This document shows, piece by piece, positions 35,201 through 48,800 of a stretch of 64,000 nucleotides of DNA (positions are counted from its first letter, which is position 1; each line of letters opens with the position of its first letter). The DNA comes from Phytoseiulus persimilis (Eukaryota; Arthropoda; Arachnida; Mesostigmata; Phytoseiidae): assembly GCA_037576195.1 (NCBI GenBank), contig CM075101.1, positions 24,242,001-24,306,000 on the forward strand, read 5' to 3'. The translations under genes were made by a program, and so were the position numbers. The notes below the pieces were generated by a model, which saw only the letters and a list, made by a program, of their open reading frames with translations, did no database searches and was not told the origin of the DNA.

Positions 35201-37795
35201 CGAGGACAAGAATCTCGACACAGAGTCCAAGGTTGGGGACTGTGCCAATAGTTAGCTCAAGAATTTCGGATAAAATTCTCCGAGTCTCGGAAAATTATTC
35301 GAAGCGTCGTCTCCTCTGAGGAATGTACGAAATCGAGCCCAACGTTCTTGTTCATCGTTCGGGCAGAGCTTGCTGTGGAATTATTTCGGTGCAGCCTTTC
35401 GAGACCTCTCCGAATCTTTCAGAAGCAACGTTGGAGCTGAGACATCCATTTAGGTTTGGTCCAATTTCTTAGGACGATATCAGGGATACATTTGTGCACC
35501 ATGAGCTTTGTCGCGCCCAGTTAGGCCTCGACAATTGGCAAGGCGCCAACACCTGCCCCTCCCCCGCCCCCTGTCTGAGAGAGAAAACCTCAATGGAGTC
35601 CTGACTGCGTGTTGCTCCACACTAAGAGCTGCGCGCCGCGTCAACTTCCCATCGGCAAAGGGAACATGCTGGGGATTCAATTGCTTCTAGGAACACTCAA
35701 TCCGGATTCCTTCATCTCACTCATCACGATGAAGTCCAGCTCCAACCGGAAATGCGGTGTTTAATCCTCACCGCACGGCGATGCTGTCCTGAAGCCTCCA
35801 AGTGGCGCAAAGGTCGTCTCTACACTCAGTTAGTACTAAGCAGGTTTCAGCCGCGGTCGCTCCGTGGGCCGATCACAGTGCCTGCGCGGAACCGTCTGCG
35901 TTCGTGGGTAGGATCCCCCGATTATTGTTTTTTACGTCACGTGCAGAACTCCTCCTCGTGCGGCCGAGTCGTATTGACTCTATGCAAGTATCAAGACGCA
36001 AAGGGAAAATCGGAGCAAGCGCATCCCGTCCCGGCCACCTGTTGTCGTTACGCGATATTCGTTCAGCCGTATCCTTTCACTGGGTTTATATCGGAGCGGA
36101 GATGGGAGGGAATCCATATAACGGATTATTGGCTTACTCGCAAGTTTATTTCCTTTCCCGTGTGTCATTGCTGACGCGCACCGCTCTCCCGGACCCGTGA
36201 TCTCCCAGGGAGCATCTGAGGCGATTTGAATTTTTTGAGGCGCCGCTCCATTGCGTGGAGAACGCTGCAGATTTTACGCGCTGGTCAGCCTCCACCGCTC
36301 TCGCGGTCGTTTAGGCGACTGATCCCTGCAGTAGCAGTGCGGTACACGGAGATTCTCTATTTTACGGCCGTGCGGCATCAGATCAGCGGACACCCGACAG
36401 GGCCCAAAATTAAACCGTGACCCACCACTGCGTCGGCGGAGCGAATCACCAACCGATCACCGACTTCGCTCTTGCAATAGAGTTTCGCGGACTGGAGCTC
36501 CAAAGGTCAGCCACCCGACCGATTCCTCGTATCCACTGTGCCAGATCATCCCGATATTGGCATCTCCGGTCGCGGTGCCCAAGGCCGACGCTATGGGTGT
36601 CGCACCCGACCTCCTGTTGGAACTTCAGATCCACCGGAACGCTCTCTCGTTGGATTTCGTGCAGCGGAAATCGTCCATACCGGCCCATCTCAGTTCATTG
36701 GTCGCTTCCGGTTACGTTTGGAATCCAGCTCGTTTCGACCGTTTGAAGCTGTTGTCAATGAATATATCGCTTCAACATCCGGACTTCGAGGCGGACGCAT
36801 CGATGCGCGGAGTTCCAGTTGGCCTCGAGGTGGCCTCTGAGGTCACGTGTTGTACGGTGGGCGCGGAATGCAGAACGAGTTCACCGGCTGGCTGGATGGC
36901 GCTGGACGGCACCCGGCCGGTCCGCTGTCCACTAGTTCACTCAGTTGTCACTATGAACCCAGACTTGTTTCAGTCAGTTCCAGTCAGAGGTTCACCTGGA
37001 TCATAAACCCATTCCGAGTTCCTGGGTAGCAGTGCGCGGGAGAAGCCGCTCGGCCTCTGTTCCCGATCGGCGGAATTGCTCCAAGGTCGGCCCTTGAAGT
37101 TCCGCGGACGAAGTACGGCTGAAGACCACGAGGAGGAAGAGCGAAAAAATACAGGAATACCCTGCCCGGGGAGGCAGGTCGGATGCGTCGTCCGTCTCCT
37201 CCCACTCGTATCTCGGAGACCTCTATGCGCGCGCAGCACAAACCCCCAGTGGTTCGCGTGTGGCGTGAGTTACCTCCGACGAGCGAACGAACGAACGTAC
37301 GTTGTCCAGCGCCGCCGTCGCTGTGTCGGAGCTGAGAATCGAATATCGTCCGCACTTCTTGACTGGCCTTCGACGGCCCCGCAGCCGACAGTCCTCGTGC
37401 GGGCGAGCTGCACGCCGCCGTCTGTTCTCGGAAGCAACATCAACAGCGCCTACGAAGAACACAAACAACAGATCCGCCTAATTGTTCCGGAGTGCTGAAC
37501 CCCTGGTTGGCTGTCGAGCTGCTGGAGTCCAACCGAAAAGGTGCTGTTCCAGTCGGCTTACCCTTGCGCTGCCTTGCCGAACTCTCTCACGATTGGCCGT
37601 TGACTTTGGTTGTCGTGAGTGTCGTTTTGTGTGAACTGCTGTGCTGGCGCGTGAAGTTAGTCCTACGTCATCGTTCGAGTTAGGAGCTTATTTGTTGGAT
37701 TTGTATCGTCAACGGACGGATCGCTCGTCGTTCTCGCTTGGGACTGTGGAATCGTTGACAGTGGCGGCAGCGGTGGGAATCAACACGTTCCGACC
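32204..37795. other. Probable intron/intergenic sequence with possible retroelement debris
   Basis: No gene can be assigned. Around 36220-36830, fragments such as LRRFEFFEAP, ITDFALAIEF.GLELQRSAT and LQHPDFEADAS faintly recall the protease-to-RT part of BEL/Pao retroelements. They are out of the usual order and in several frames. A minus frame at 34260-34655 is open but unidentified. Confidence 0.3.
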
Positions 37796-40700
37796 ATGTG
37801 CTCCCACCGCGTGGCCCCGCTTCAACTGAGGCCCGTGAAACGAGTCAGCACCTCAAGTCTTGAAAAAGGCATTTTCAGCATTTCGTCCATCCTCGCAGAA
37901 GGTGAATCCACGCTCTCGCTGTCGTCATGCTCGCCGAGGCTAACGAGACCCGCGTCCGCTTCTTCGTGTCACAACAAAAAGTTCCCGCAGGCCTCTATGG
38001 AACTTTCGCTCAGACGCAATGAAACACTGCCAAACCTCGATAGCCCCGGAGTTGAACAAGCTCAAACCTCGGTTCAGGCTCCCGATCCGACGCCGAGCCA
38101 TGTGTCGACCTTTCTTCGAAATCGAATCCGGGATCCGCAGGACAGGGAGGAAAAAATCGAAGAAGAACCAGGTTTGTTCGGATGACTCGGTGGTGTTCGT
38201 CGGTTTCGCTAGGGTATGACCTGCTTTCATTTCGCCTACGTGGCGTTGTTTTTGGAGCGAGCTCCCTTTGAACGACTGAATTATCAAATTGTATCATGAA
38301 TTATTCAAGCGCATGCGAGTGAATTGATTGCTTGGACCTTTCATGATCATGAGGCTCGCGACCATGAATATGACGGCAAACAGGACAACAAGAGACATCT
38401 TCAGGCGGCTCTATCCGATACTGTGCTCGCGCCTACTGAGATCGCTGTCTTGCTTGATATTTGTTTATCACGTTCGGCATCTTTCACTCGGAGTAGATGA
38501 GAGCTCATATGATCCCCAGGCTCGCCTGGCCTCTCGTGCTTGTCGGAATACTCTTTCGTTTCCGGCGATATCATTCCATAGATGTTGATACGGTACCCAG
38601 TGTGCGTTCGCGGGCCCTGATCCGAGACATCTGTTCGCCCCCAGCATTATTTCTTTCTTCCCCCTCTGTGCGAGAAGAGGAATTCGCGTGGCCAAAGTTC
38701 TCTCTCGACGTCCGTCCCTAATACGATAAAGTGGCCCCATGCAACAAAGAGTTTTGACACTGACGTCGCCAAAAACTCTCCCAGTATCTTCCTGTCAGCG
38801 GATTCTTTGACGACGTACTCCACCTGATAAGTTCTAAGGGAAAGTAAAAATTGCCGTCTCGCATAGAAGATTGTCATGCAGCTCACGAATCATGATGAGC
38901 GGCGTGGGCAGGCACTAGGATGCTCGAGCGGTGTAGGCCAATCACTCATTCTTGAGCCAACACGTTATAATACGAGCGCGCTCGGAATCGATGCTCGTCG
39001 CTGACCCGAGGTCGAAGAGCGACAGTTATTTGGAGGGCGATATGGTTGTTGAGGGAAGCTGTCTTCGGCCGAAGTTAAGTTCGGAACAGCGAATTCGGTG
39101 TCGACAGCAGTGTGAGCTGTATGGAGTCCGAAACGTGTTCAAGAACGGATCGAACCCCGGACACGCCTTGGCTCGGCTCATTTGGCTATCGCTCGAAAGT
39201 GTTCGTGCCGCCATCGGTTCCATCTGAATTTATTCATTTCTGAACTTTTCCGATGTCCTGCTGTATTGCTCAACGGAGGAGAATCTAGCCTTCGGATGGA
39301 GGATCATTCCGTTCCCAGAACATCTCCTTTGACCCATGATATCATCTTTGAAACATCTCCATTCCTCGGAGGGTCGTTCTTTCTTCCCATGAGCACCAGG
39401 ACAGCTCGGACATAGCACAAAGCTCGTCGTGGATTCCGCTCCCGGTTTCCGAATAGAGCCTGGTGAACGCTAGTAGCTGGGGGAGAGGCACACGAGCAGC
39501 CATGGTGCAACGTCGCATGAGAGCATATCCCTGACAGTTGCCCACGATGTGAGAGAAAAACTCGACGGATAAGACAGTACGAGCGCAGTGTTCAGCCTCC
39601 CTGTGACCGTTCGCTTGGACGAGATCCAAATGCAGCGCTGACAGACGTAGAGCCTCTCGTTAAATTCAATAGAAGCTCGCGCTGACCAGATTTCGACGCA
39701 GCAAATGAAGGCCTAACGAGGAACTTATTCCATGGAACTCGAATGACTCAGTCCACCAACTTTAACGCATGGTAGCGATCTGCAACGGAGCCCAGCATTG
39801 TTTCTGCTTCTCTCTCCGACTATGCGTTTTTTTTTTTTTTGTCGTTCTTTCCTATGCGTTGGTTCCTCTGTCCTGATCCTTGGGAAATGGGACTCATCGA
39901 AATACGGTTATTGGATTTCGATTCAGAGCTGCGGGGATCACGTGTGTGGGCTGGAATCGTTTATACACCGAGAACTGCCAGTTCCGTGAGCCATGAAGTC
40001 AATGCAGAAAGCCGGCAACGTGAATAGAATTCGTGGGCTGTATGTTCGCCCTCGGCAAGCGAAGTATGGTGACGCGGCACGAGCAACCAGCTCCAAAAAC
40101 CTGAGCGGCAGGTTTTCGTCAATACCGAATGCGAACTTGGACAAATAAGAAGAATGATACTTCTTCGTGGCCGTTCAACATGCATGCGAGCAGCAAACAA
40201 CAGTCAGCTGACATGAGCGGTTTGCATGTGTCGAGCGTGGACTTCTAGAGCGTCCAACAGTCTCCGATCGGGAGACAGTCAGTGAACTATGCGCTGTACT
40301 CCGTCTCGCTTGTCCCCCGTCTTCGTAACGGGGAAATAAACTTGGGGAGAGTGCGAAATACATCCCTCATTCAAGTTTGCGATGGAAGTGGCCACGGAGC
40401 CTACCGCGAACTTCGGAGTCCATGCCCAGCCGTCTGATGTCATCCATCAGCCTCTGACGTTTTCACATCTGAACAGGTTGTACCGCCGACGGTCGATATC
40501 GAATTCAATAAGCCCTGCCAGGCTTTTGAACGACCTTGCCCTCCACTGGAATTCACTTTATCAGCACCTCCTACCGGAACAGAGTTATTCGATATTCCGA
40601 ATCGAATCGAGCTCCATTGTTGCTCATTGGCAAACAAACCCATCCAATTAATCGCATCTACCGCGAGGGATATTCACTCGTTCCAAAAAAAATATCCAAG

Positions 40701-43700
40701 CAACATGACACTGAATGTGGAGTTGGTGCGGGGTAGTTAAACGTGAATCACGGCATCTTGCGACGGAGCTCAGTGGCCCACGTCCGTTCTCATTATAACG
40801 TGGAATTCGGCACTCATTGCGCCGGTACGGTTGTTGACATGGGATGGTCGGATCCCCAGACAGGCTGACTAGGCTGCACCCCACAGCATCTCCTATCGAA
40901 GAGCGACAAGTTCACAGAGAGCCATTCTCCCGTAGAATTCCCGCAACAATATTTCATGGTGGCCGGATCTCTCATCCGACGCCCATAGAAGCTGGGCATC
41001 GGTATCCATGACAAATTATTCGACTGATTGACGTGTTTGATGATCGATTCTGTTCTTCCGAGACGGAGCCTGATTGCGCTCGAGTTCGTCTCAACGGATA
41101 ATGAATGACTGGAACGAGTCATGTATGGATCAGAGACGGTGGACTCGATTTCTTCAGTTCCTTATCGAGTCTTCCCGTGATACTGAGAACGGTCGAAGAC
41201 CTGGACGGGCGGTCTCTTTACTCCACAGAGTTTTTCCCAATCTCCATTTAGGATATAGTGATGCCCGATAATGTCACTCGATTATTTTCACTCTAAAAAC
41301 GACAAAGTGGTCGGTGGCGACCATGTGAAATCGATTCATCTGACAGCTGATCTGTCCCCGAACCTTAGGGTTGAGCTCCTCCGACGGATGGGCTCGAAAA
41401 AATGTTGCGACCAATATGGAGCATCGGTTCAGCGGAACAGTATGTATAGCGACTGCGGCGCGGCTTTTGTTTCAAATTCGGTTTATTTTTTATGGCTCGT
41501 CGGCTTCCATGGAACCGGGCGCGATGAACAGTGCACGATATAGACAGATCAATGGAAAAACTCGGGAAATCGAGGAAACCACGGAACGGCTACCCTTATC
41601 TCCATGGCAAAGCCGGGGGAGTCGCTGGATCTCATAATGATTTCCCATGCCTATCGGGGGCGGCTCAGGGAGCAAGAAAGCGAAGAAGCGAGATTCGCTG
41701 AGTCCGTCCCGATAAGCTGAGCTCTGCGCTCGGCAGGCGCACATCTTCCGTTCCCAAACTCACCGGGAGCAATGACAAAGCTACCTTCAGGGCGGGAAGC
41801 CTGATGAAGTTTTTTCTCGTCATCTGGGCTATGCCGATGAGAACGCAAAACCAGTCTCGGGGGTAACCAGTGATCTCTGATCGGTCTGAATCGGGCCGCT
41901 TACACGTTGGTACATCTTCACGGAGGAACTTTGTCTTGAATCGATCGAATCCTGTTCGTCCGCTCGTTGGAAAGAGAGAAATGCTTCTTCTTTTAGCTCC
42001 CGTTGTTGTGATCTTATCTCGGCAAAATTACAGATTTTCTTGGGTGCTCGCAGTAGCTTTGAATTCTTCATTGAGGAACAGGATGTGTGGAAAATTTGCG
42101 GAGCTCATTGTTCGTGGGAAGTTCTCAATCTAATGTCATAACCTCGTATCGAGATTGCAGACTGGAATAAGAGGCATGTCATCCTTGCTTTGCTTGGGAT
42201 CAGTTGAATCAAATACGATCTTTTCTTTCCAGGACTCAACAAAGGCTCGGACAACGAGGACCTCGAGGAGGAACCGGAAGTGAAAAATTTAAAGTACTGG
42301 GCTACCAAAAGTAAGACTTGGCTGGAAGCTATTGCGCTGTTGATTCAGTGAGACACATCATCGGCGGTCGTTCGAGTTCTTGAGTTCTGACGTTGAACTG
42401 ACAGTACTCACCAATACCCTGCGCGATTCACGACAAAAAAATGCGTTCGAGCTCGTTGAAGAGATGGCTGAAGCTGGAAAGGGATCGATCTTTCAATCAC
42501 CGAAACATCCAGAGTAGGGTCGGAATTCGTGTGTACATGCGCGCCGTTATTCACTGGTCCCGCCCCATCTCCAGAGTATTCCAGACGAAGCTGTGAGGCG
42601 GGAGATTCCGATCACGGAAAGCTATGATGGGGAGATGAGCCGTGTTCTGCGATTCAAAATGGGGTCTCCGAATCGCCGTAGGCACCGAATCAGATTTCTG
42701 AGCGGGCCGTTGGGAGGCAAAAACATTTATTGGAAAACTGATTGTCGCATGCGCCGACATTCGCCGCTTAGATACACCAGCGGTCAGGTGTTCCTCTTTC
42801 CCGTTGATACTCCGTCGCGTGCCGTGAAAGGGCAGCGCGAAGAATTGCCAGCCACGTCGCTGGAGAGAGGGAATTATTTCTCACCAAACGCACCGGACAA
42901 CTTCGCACATTTGGGCTTCATCGGAAATCGTTCCGAACTCGTTCAGAGGATTCCCCGATGTGCGGTTGCAGATCAACACGCTGAGCCAATCGTGATAGAG
43001 CTCCGCCGACTTCTCGACGGTTGAAATCGAATTCAAAAGTGGATGGATCCCTTATTGGCTGAGTCATCTCATCGGATGACGTCGCGGGATGGTGATATAA
43101 AATTGACGATGTGGGGTTCTCCGCTGGAACGAAACGTTTGGAGGTCTTTGAGCGAGTTTGTCGCTGCACTACTCGTAATAAATGATAAAATGGAGGAGAG
43201 GCCACCGAATCCAGCTGTGACGCGATCCGGTATGCAGACTCCTGTTCGAAAGATCGAAAAAACATAAACGAGCGCCTCTAAAAGGTTCTGTGAACGGGCT
43301 GGAGAAACATAGTCGTATTGCAGTGCAAAATTCATGAACAGGTGAATGGACGACCTTGTCTATCCATCAAAAACCGCTTCTCTCCACCAAAGCGGTCAGC
43401 ACGGCCAGCCGCTTTGTCCCGAAGATGAATAAAACACATGGATCCTCTGCGACTCCTTCGGGATGGAACCGTGGGAGGATGCGTATTTCGATCTTGATCA
43501 CCCTCTGGCTGTCGATGATGCAATGCGTGCCACCCCCTTGACTGAGAGACGTGACCCACGTGATTCAGGCGAGGTTAATTCTTTTTCAGTTGGTCATGTG
43601 TTCCGGAAAGTGAGACCCACGAAGAAACGACGGAAAACGAGCTACGGATCACTCTTCTCGTCCTTAGGTGAGATTCCTCTCTCCTGCTTTTATCCATGGC

Positions 43701-44576
43701 ATCCGCTAGAAATGAGAAGCCGGTCAAGGAATTCCGGGTTTTCAGCTTGAACTCACAGTTTAGGCGAAATGCTAGCTCCCTGTAGCCACGCTGACAACCA
43801 AGCGGTTGTACTCTTGATCACGATTCCAGGATTGCCAGTTCAGCCCGAGGCAACCGATTTGATATTCACGACCTGCTGGCTTCACAGAAGGAGTCGATTG
43901 ATGGAATTACTTCGTGGAGCGTAGAATTCGATCAGATGAAGTGTTCGACGATCGACTGACGAGCTCGCTATAGAAACAAGAGAAAGCTTGACTGGAACTC
44001 TTCGTTCCGCTCTCGAAACTTCGAAGCATCCTTCACGATGTTGAAGACTCAAGCCAGAAATATGAGTCCGGCTGCTTTCAAGTATAGTGAAGTTGGGCTC
44101 GCGGAGGCTAATCTGCATATGCGTAATCCACGCTCGCCGGCGCAGTTTTTTGCGTAGACGAAGCTCATGGTCAATATGCCCAGCCTGGTTCAGCTCCACC
44201 ATAGTCTTCCATGAAATCTACAAATTGTTGAGGATAACGCGGGAGTAGAGAACGTGTGCTCGCGGAACTCGAGAATGAGCTTGGAACTAGCTCGAGCAAT
44301 CGATGGAGACCAAAGGCATCTCGATCGGGCATTTGTCTGGTTCTACTGCCTCATACTCTTTGTCCTAGTGACCAATAATGATGTCCTGAGCATCATGGGT
44401 CCTACATTCACCGTTCGCTTACCATTCGTTGTATAATCAAGACCCAAATGGTGTTCTCGGCCTGGCGGAGCTAACTCGGCTTCTCTTTCTCAGGTGGTGA
44501 GTACAGCATCATCATCGTTAGGCAAGGAGCTCCCGGACATCCATATACCATACCGAGAGTAGGAGATAAGAAGTAA
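37796..44576 (+). CDS. Unrecognised four-exon gene model; serine-rich N-terminus, basic C-terminal half
   Basis: The model has exons 37796-38171, 42233-42310, 43590-43667 and 44494-44576, all phase-1 junctions, totalling 615 nt (204 residues). Exon 1 starts MCSHRVAPLQLRPVKRVSTS and is Ser/Pro-rich with several RxxS-type sites. Exon 2 (acceptor TTTTCTTTCCAG, donor AAAA|GTAAGA) encodes GLNKGSDNEDLEEEP, then VKNLKYWATK. Exon 3 (acceptor CTTTTTCAG, donor TTAG|GTGAGA) encodes IGHVFRKVRPTKKRRKTSYG and SLFSSL. The last exon (acceptor TTCTCTTTCTCAG) encodes GGEYSIIIVRQGAPGHPYTI and ends at TAA 44574-44576. Exons 2 and 3 are both 78 nt with near-consensus sites and a coherent acidic-then-basic peptide, so they are the firmest part. 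The last exon is weaker. Function unknown. Confidence 0.45.
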
Positions 44577-44821
44577 TTTATCGTATAAGCTGATAGGAAG
44601 TGCGGCGATCCAGCCACTCGTAGCCGTATCCTCCTGGGCAACTGAACCTAATCAGATGATGCGCATCGGGTAAAGTACCTGAGGGTCCAATCTTCGTCTG
44701 CTCATGGAATGAAGTCATTCCGACACCAGATCCGACGCAATGGCCACTCTTGGGTCTTGATTATCGCAAGGAGGAATGTACAACGCAACGACAAAACACA
44801 CAGCAGCTGGAGCCACGGCCG

Positions 44822-45577
44822 TCATGAGAGCCGCTGTTCTAATGCGGTTGGCTGCTCTCCCAAAAATACTTTCGTACCAACTTGCTCAGATGATCTTTTG
44901 AGCGATGAATAGCTATCTTGGAGTTGGCCTGCTGTGGGACTGCTCGCCCCGGGGAGCGCTCTATCTCGCCCCCTGAACTCGAATGTCGAATGTCGGCAAT
45001 GGGCGGCCCCGAAGCGAGTGGGAGATGATCTACCGGAATCTCGCGGGAAATCGGGGGTGAAGGATAGCGTGCCGTTACTGCGGAACGAAAGTTTCCCGAT
45101 CTGCTGCTGTGTAGTGCCCGATCCTGATTTTCGAGGAGCCCAATTGAGCCGTCGCGCTCTCGAGGAAACGTAAGTGGCGGAGAGGGCCACAAAACCCCGG
45201 CGACGCGGGGATCGTACTTGATTCGCAACTCTCTGAATCGTATCATTGCAAATATGCTGGAGATGACCGAGCTTTTGCCGAGTTCTGGTGAGCCAAGCAT
45301 TTGATTTACATGCAGACTTAATTCCCTCGAGAATCTTCGAGAATTCCAGGCTGTGAAAAGTCCTCGTCTCATGACCATCGGGCTCGCCTTTCCATGCCAA
45401 CAGTGTTTTCAAGTGTTGTGCAAGGGAGGAGGCACGTAACAATTCGTCGTTGAATTCTTGACACCGGTTCCAAACAGACAAGGTGTGCAGCGGACTCGCG
45501 TACGACTCTTTCTTCTTCCGACAACGACCACTGTTGACTTCAAAGCTCGAAGGAGCAAGCCCAGTTCTTGGAGCCAC
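44822..45577 (-). other. Long minus-strand open frame (251 codons), status uncertain
   Basis: One of the two longest open frames outside recognised genes. Part of it, from RCQEFNDELLRASSLAQHLK to DTIQRVANQV, looks like amphipathic helices, while the rest is irregular. A second minus frame of 179 codons (44839-45378) overlaps it. Just upstream on the minus strand, a segment at 45597-45722 has a good acceptor (TTTTTCTTGCATTCAG). The + strand there has a competing frame ending at CAGG|GTGAGG (45744). I cannot decide which strand, if either, is coding. Confidence 0.2.
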
Positions 45578-45812
45578 CTCTTAGAGTACTGCAACGGGTA
45601 TTGCGATTCTTGCTGAGGGGCTCCATCGTTGTCTGGCATTTGTCCGAATCATTCTCGGCCGTAGATTCCCTCGCACTGAATTGGATCGAGGAAATCACTG
45701 TTTTCGAGCCGGCCTCCTCTGAATGCAAGAAAAACGATTGCAGGGTGAGGAAGGGAATACGTGCTCTTCGGATCCTGCAGAGATGAGAGATCAGGCACCG
45801 TTTTTTGCCCAA

Positions 45813-48800
45813 TTCACACCTCGGAAAGCCGCTTTAGCAGAGCGTACTCTCGATGGGACCGAGAGGACTCCACGTATAGTATGTATACTTACTGTGGCCT
45901 CTGAGGGATTCGCAACGATTGAGGGCTGATCAGAGCGAATAGCCACTTCCTTCACTGTTTTTTGTCTCCGGATAACCATTCCGTTATTCACGGATATCTG
46001 TGCTACCTGACTAGAATCAGGGAAACCAGGCGGGGGAGTTTCGCATGGAAATACTCATGGGTATTCCAGAAATCAAGAGCGGATCGATAGGGAATATCTA
46101 GACTGATACTTGGATTTTCGTCAAGGTGGATGGGATGGGAACGGCGTTCGGGAGCTGATGCGAAATGCACCTATTCGCTTTCCATATCCTCCCCGGGCAG
46201 AGGCAATGTCGAATCCCATCGAATTCAAGCTCGCTTGATCGCATTTGGAGCGCGAGAGGGACTCAGTCGTTCGCCAGGAAACCGGATAGGATTATCTTGT
46301 GACTCTGAAAAACGGCAACCCATCGTATTCAGCTAATTGAGGATATTCCTTCTCGACGAATCTTGCCTTCCTAGCGATTCCTTCCGTAACCATCGGTCAC
46401 CATTCTCCGGGGTGATATGACGAATCTATGTGGCTTCCGGCAAATGACTAGAATCCTTTCGCACGTTGAACTCGAACTCGATGGATCTCATCGCTGTGCC
46501 GCCCACTCTTCGGAGGATCTCGAAGAAAGACAGGGGATCTTGGGATTCTCTGTGAATAAATCTTCGATTTGCAACGAAGCCTCAATAAACTGTGGGGGAG
46601 TGATGGCGAGAGCAAACTTGGGCTATTATCGTGGTCTCGAACCAGCTGGATCTCCACAAAGATGCTGCATATTATTGTCGCAAGATCTTGGTTGCCTCTC
46701 CTTCTCTGTCGTTCGCTCCACAAGTAATATCCCAGCCTTGCTCAGTAGGATCCCCAGATAGTTACGTTTATGCGTTTCATGCGGAATTCCTTTGCCTCCT
46801 ATACCTGGCACGGTTGAACATCCCCACCACTTCTATCGACATCAACAATTCCGAATGTTCCGTATTCAGTCCGAGCTCCTGTTCGTTCTCTCATTCCGAG
46901 GTTATTCCGAGCAGCCCTCCCATCTTCTGTGAATCCTGCGAAACAAGAACCGTAGTTTGCGAAGAGAAATCCCTGTACAATCACATAATTGTTCTCGTCT
47001 CAATAATAGATGTTGGTGGATTCCCGAACTCCGACACCCTTCTTAGACTCTGAAACTTCTGTCCTCAGCTTCGTGACTTGAAGCATGATCAGTGTTGTGG
47101 ACAATGCGCAAACCGGTCTTGGACCATTTGGCACACCGATTCTCCTCGATGTTCTCCCATCGGTGTTGAAGGTGATGACATTCCCATTGTAGGACCAAGT
47201 CAGAAGTTTTATCCGAACTTCTAGCATTCCTGGCTCCAACTCTTTTCTGGACCTTGCTCATTCTTGTCACATGCTTTCACGCAGTCAAGACAAATCCTCC
47301 CCTATCCTCCGCTGAGATTGAGAGAATCTACGATGCCCTCCTACACGGAGACCCGGGATGGGACAATGCGACGGACGCGCAACCTTCGGGATGACTGAAA
47401 TCTAGAAAGGCATGCCCTCCACTCGGTACTATCGAGGTATTCGTGCTTGATCATTTCCCTCGGACGTGACTCACTCCAACATCCGTCGCCAAACTGCGTC
47501 CTGCCGCAGATCATCAATCGATTGAGGCCTGAGCTCAACAAAAGAGGTCAGGTGGGCGCTGGAGTCAGTTTTGAATTCGGAGAGTCCCAAATCCATCCCT
47601 GGACCAAACATGCATGACCGAAAAGTGACATGAAATTCCGGATTCGATTCGGGCTGTGAGACTCCGTCCGGGGACCTGGAATGCTCGGTGGAAATGTAGT
47701 GGGTGGGATGTAGAGTACCTGACGAGGGAATGGAAAGAAGTTGACTTTCCGGGTCGAATGGATCGGTCTCAGCCGAAACCATCAGGCTGGATAGTGAACA
47801 GACGACTGCTCCATGACATGAAGCTTTCACGCTGAAAGACACTTTGGACACAGAGAGATGTGATTGGCGTTATAGTCGTGAGCGTGGGGGAAAATCTGCC
47901 GAGCTCTTTGAAGGTCCAATACAGATTGTTCTCGCGCGGGAGTCATCACACAGCATGATTCATGTTGCTTGCTTCAACATCAAGTGTCCTGCGCCGCGCC
48001 TCCGATCTTACATCGAGAATCGTTTCCATGATGGTCCGATTCAGTTGAATTGGGTGTTCCACTGAATCCTAGGTATCATCGGAAAGAGGAATCATATATA
48101 CCATGAACGATGAAGAAAACGAGGTGGATCTCCAAAATTAGTAACAATTTATCAGCTCCACTCTCTGTCTGGAGGGGCTCATATTGATAGCGATGCTCAG
48201 GGGAAGTAGGCAAACACTTTCACGTGTAATTCGCGTGAAGTCAGTTGTCGGGTAACAGAGACGGGCCACTTCCCATACCCTCTCCTGGCGCCGAAGATCA
48301 GATAAAACCTGTTCCGTGAGGTGAGGGTAAATTGAAGAAAAACTTGGAGGAGGGAGCAAGAATGGTATATTCATGCCATGAAACATGATCCAGACGAAAT
48401 ACACGATTGAGCTCTGCTCTGAGAAACATTCCACACTCTTGATGCACGGGTGACGGTGAGGATGATAACTCGACCCCTTCATGGAGCCCTCCACCATCAT
48501 GGTTTCCCTGCCTGTCCAAGTCATGGGTCATGGCGCGACGATTCTTCCTACATTGAGTATCAGACATCCATAAGGCCTCTTCAATCGCACGGTTTTCGTA
48601 TTTTTGTTCTAAATTCGGAACTCAGAGGAATAGGCGATCGGGGAGGGTGAGCTATTGCCTGGAAGTTAAGCGGGTATCCACCAGCTCAACAAAAGGGGCG
48701 GAAGTGCGGCCTGATTGAATCAGTTCTCAGAGAGCTCGACTGGTTCTCCGAGTTCTCATCCCTCGTATCATCCGATGTTTGCCGAGCATGTTCATAAATT

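Noticed and set aside
36220-36830. BEL/Pao-type retroelement polyprotein pieces
   Set aside because: LRRFEFFEAP, LELQRSAT and LQHPDFEAD resemble blocks of such proteins, but they occur in different frames and the wrong order, with no protease active site or RT box.
39110-39160. tRNA-like T-arm (GGGGTTCGATCC on the minus strand)
   Set aside because: No matching anticodon arm, D-arm or acceptor stem can be built around it.
48660-48690. 5S rRNA-like GGAAGTTAAGCGGG
   Set aside because: Only the short box matches; the flanking conserved 5S segments are absent.
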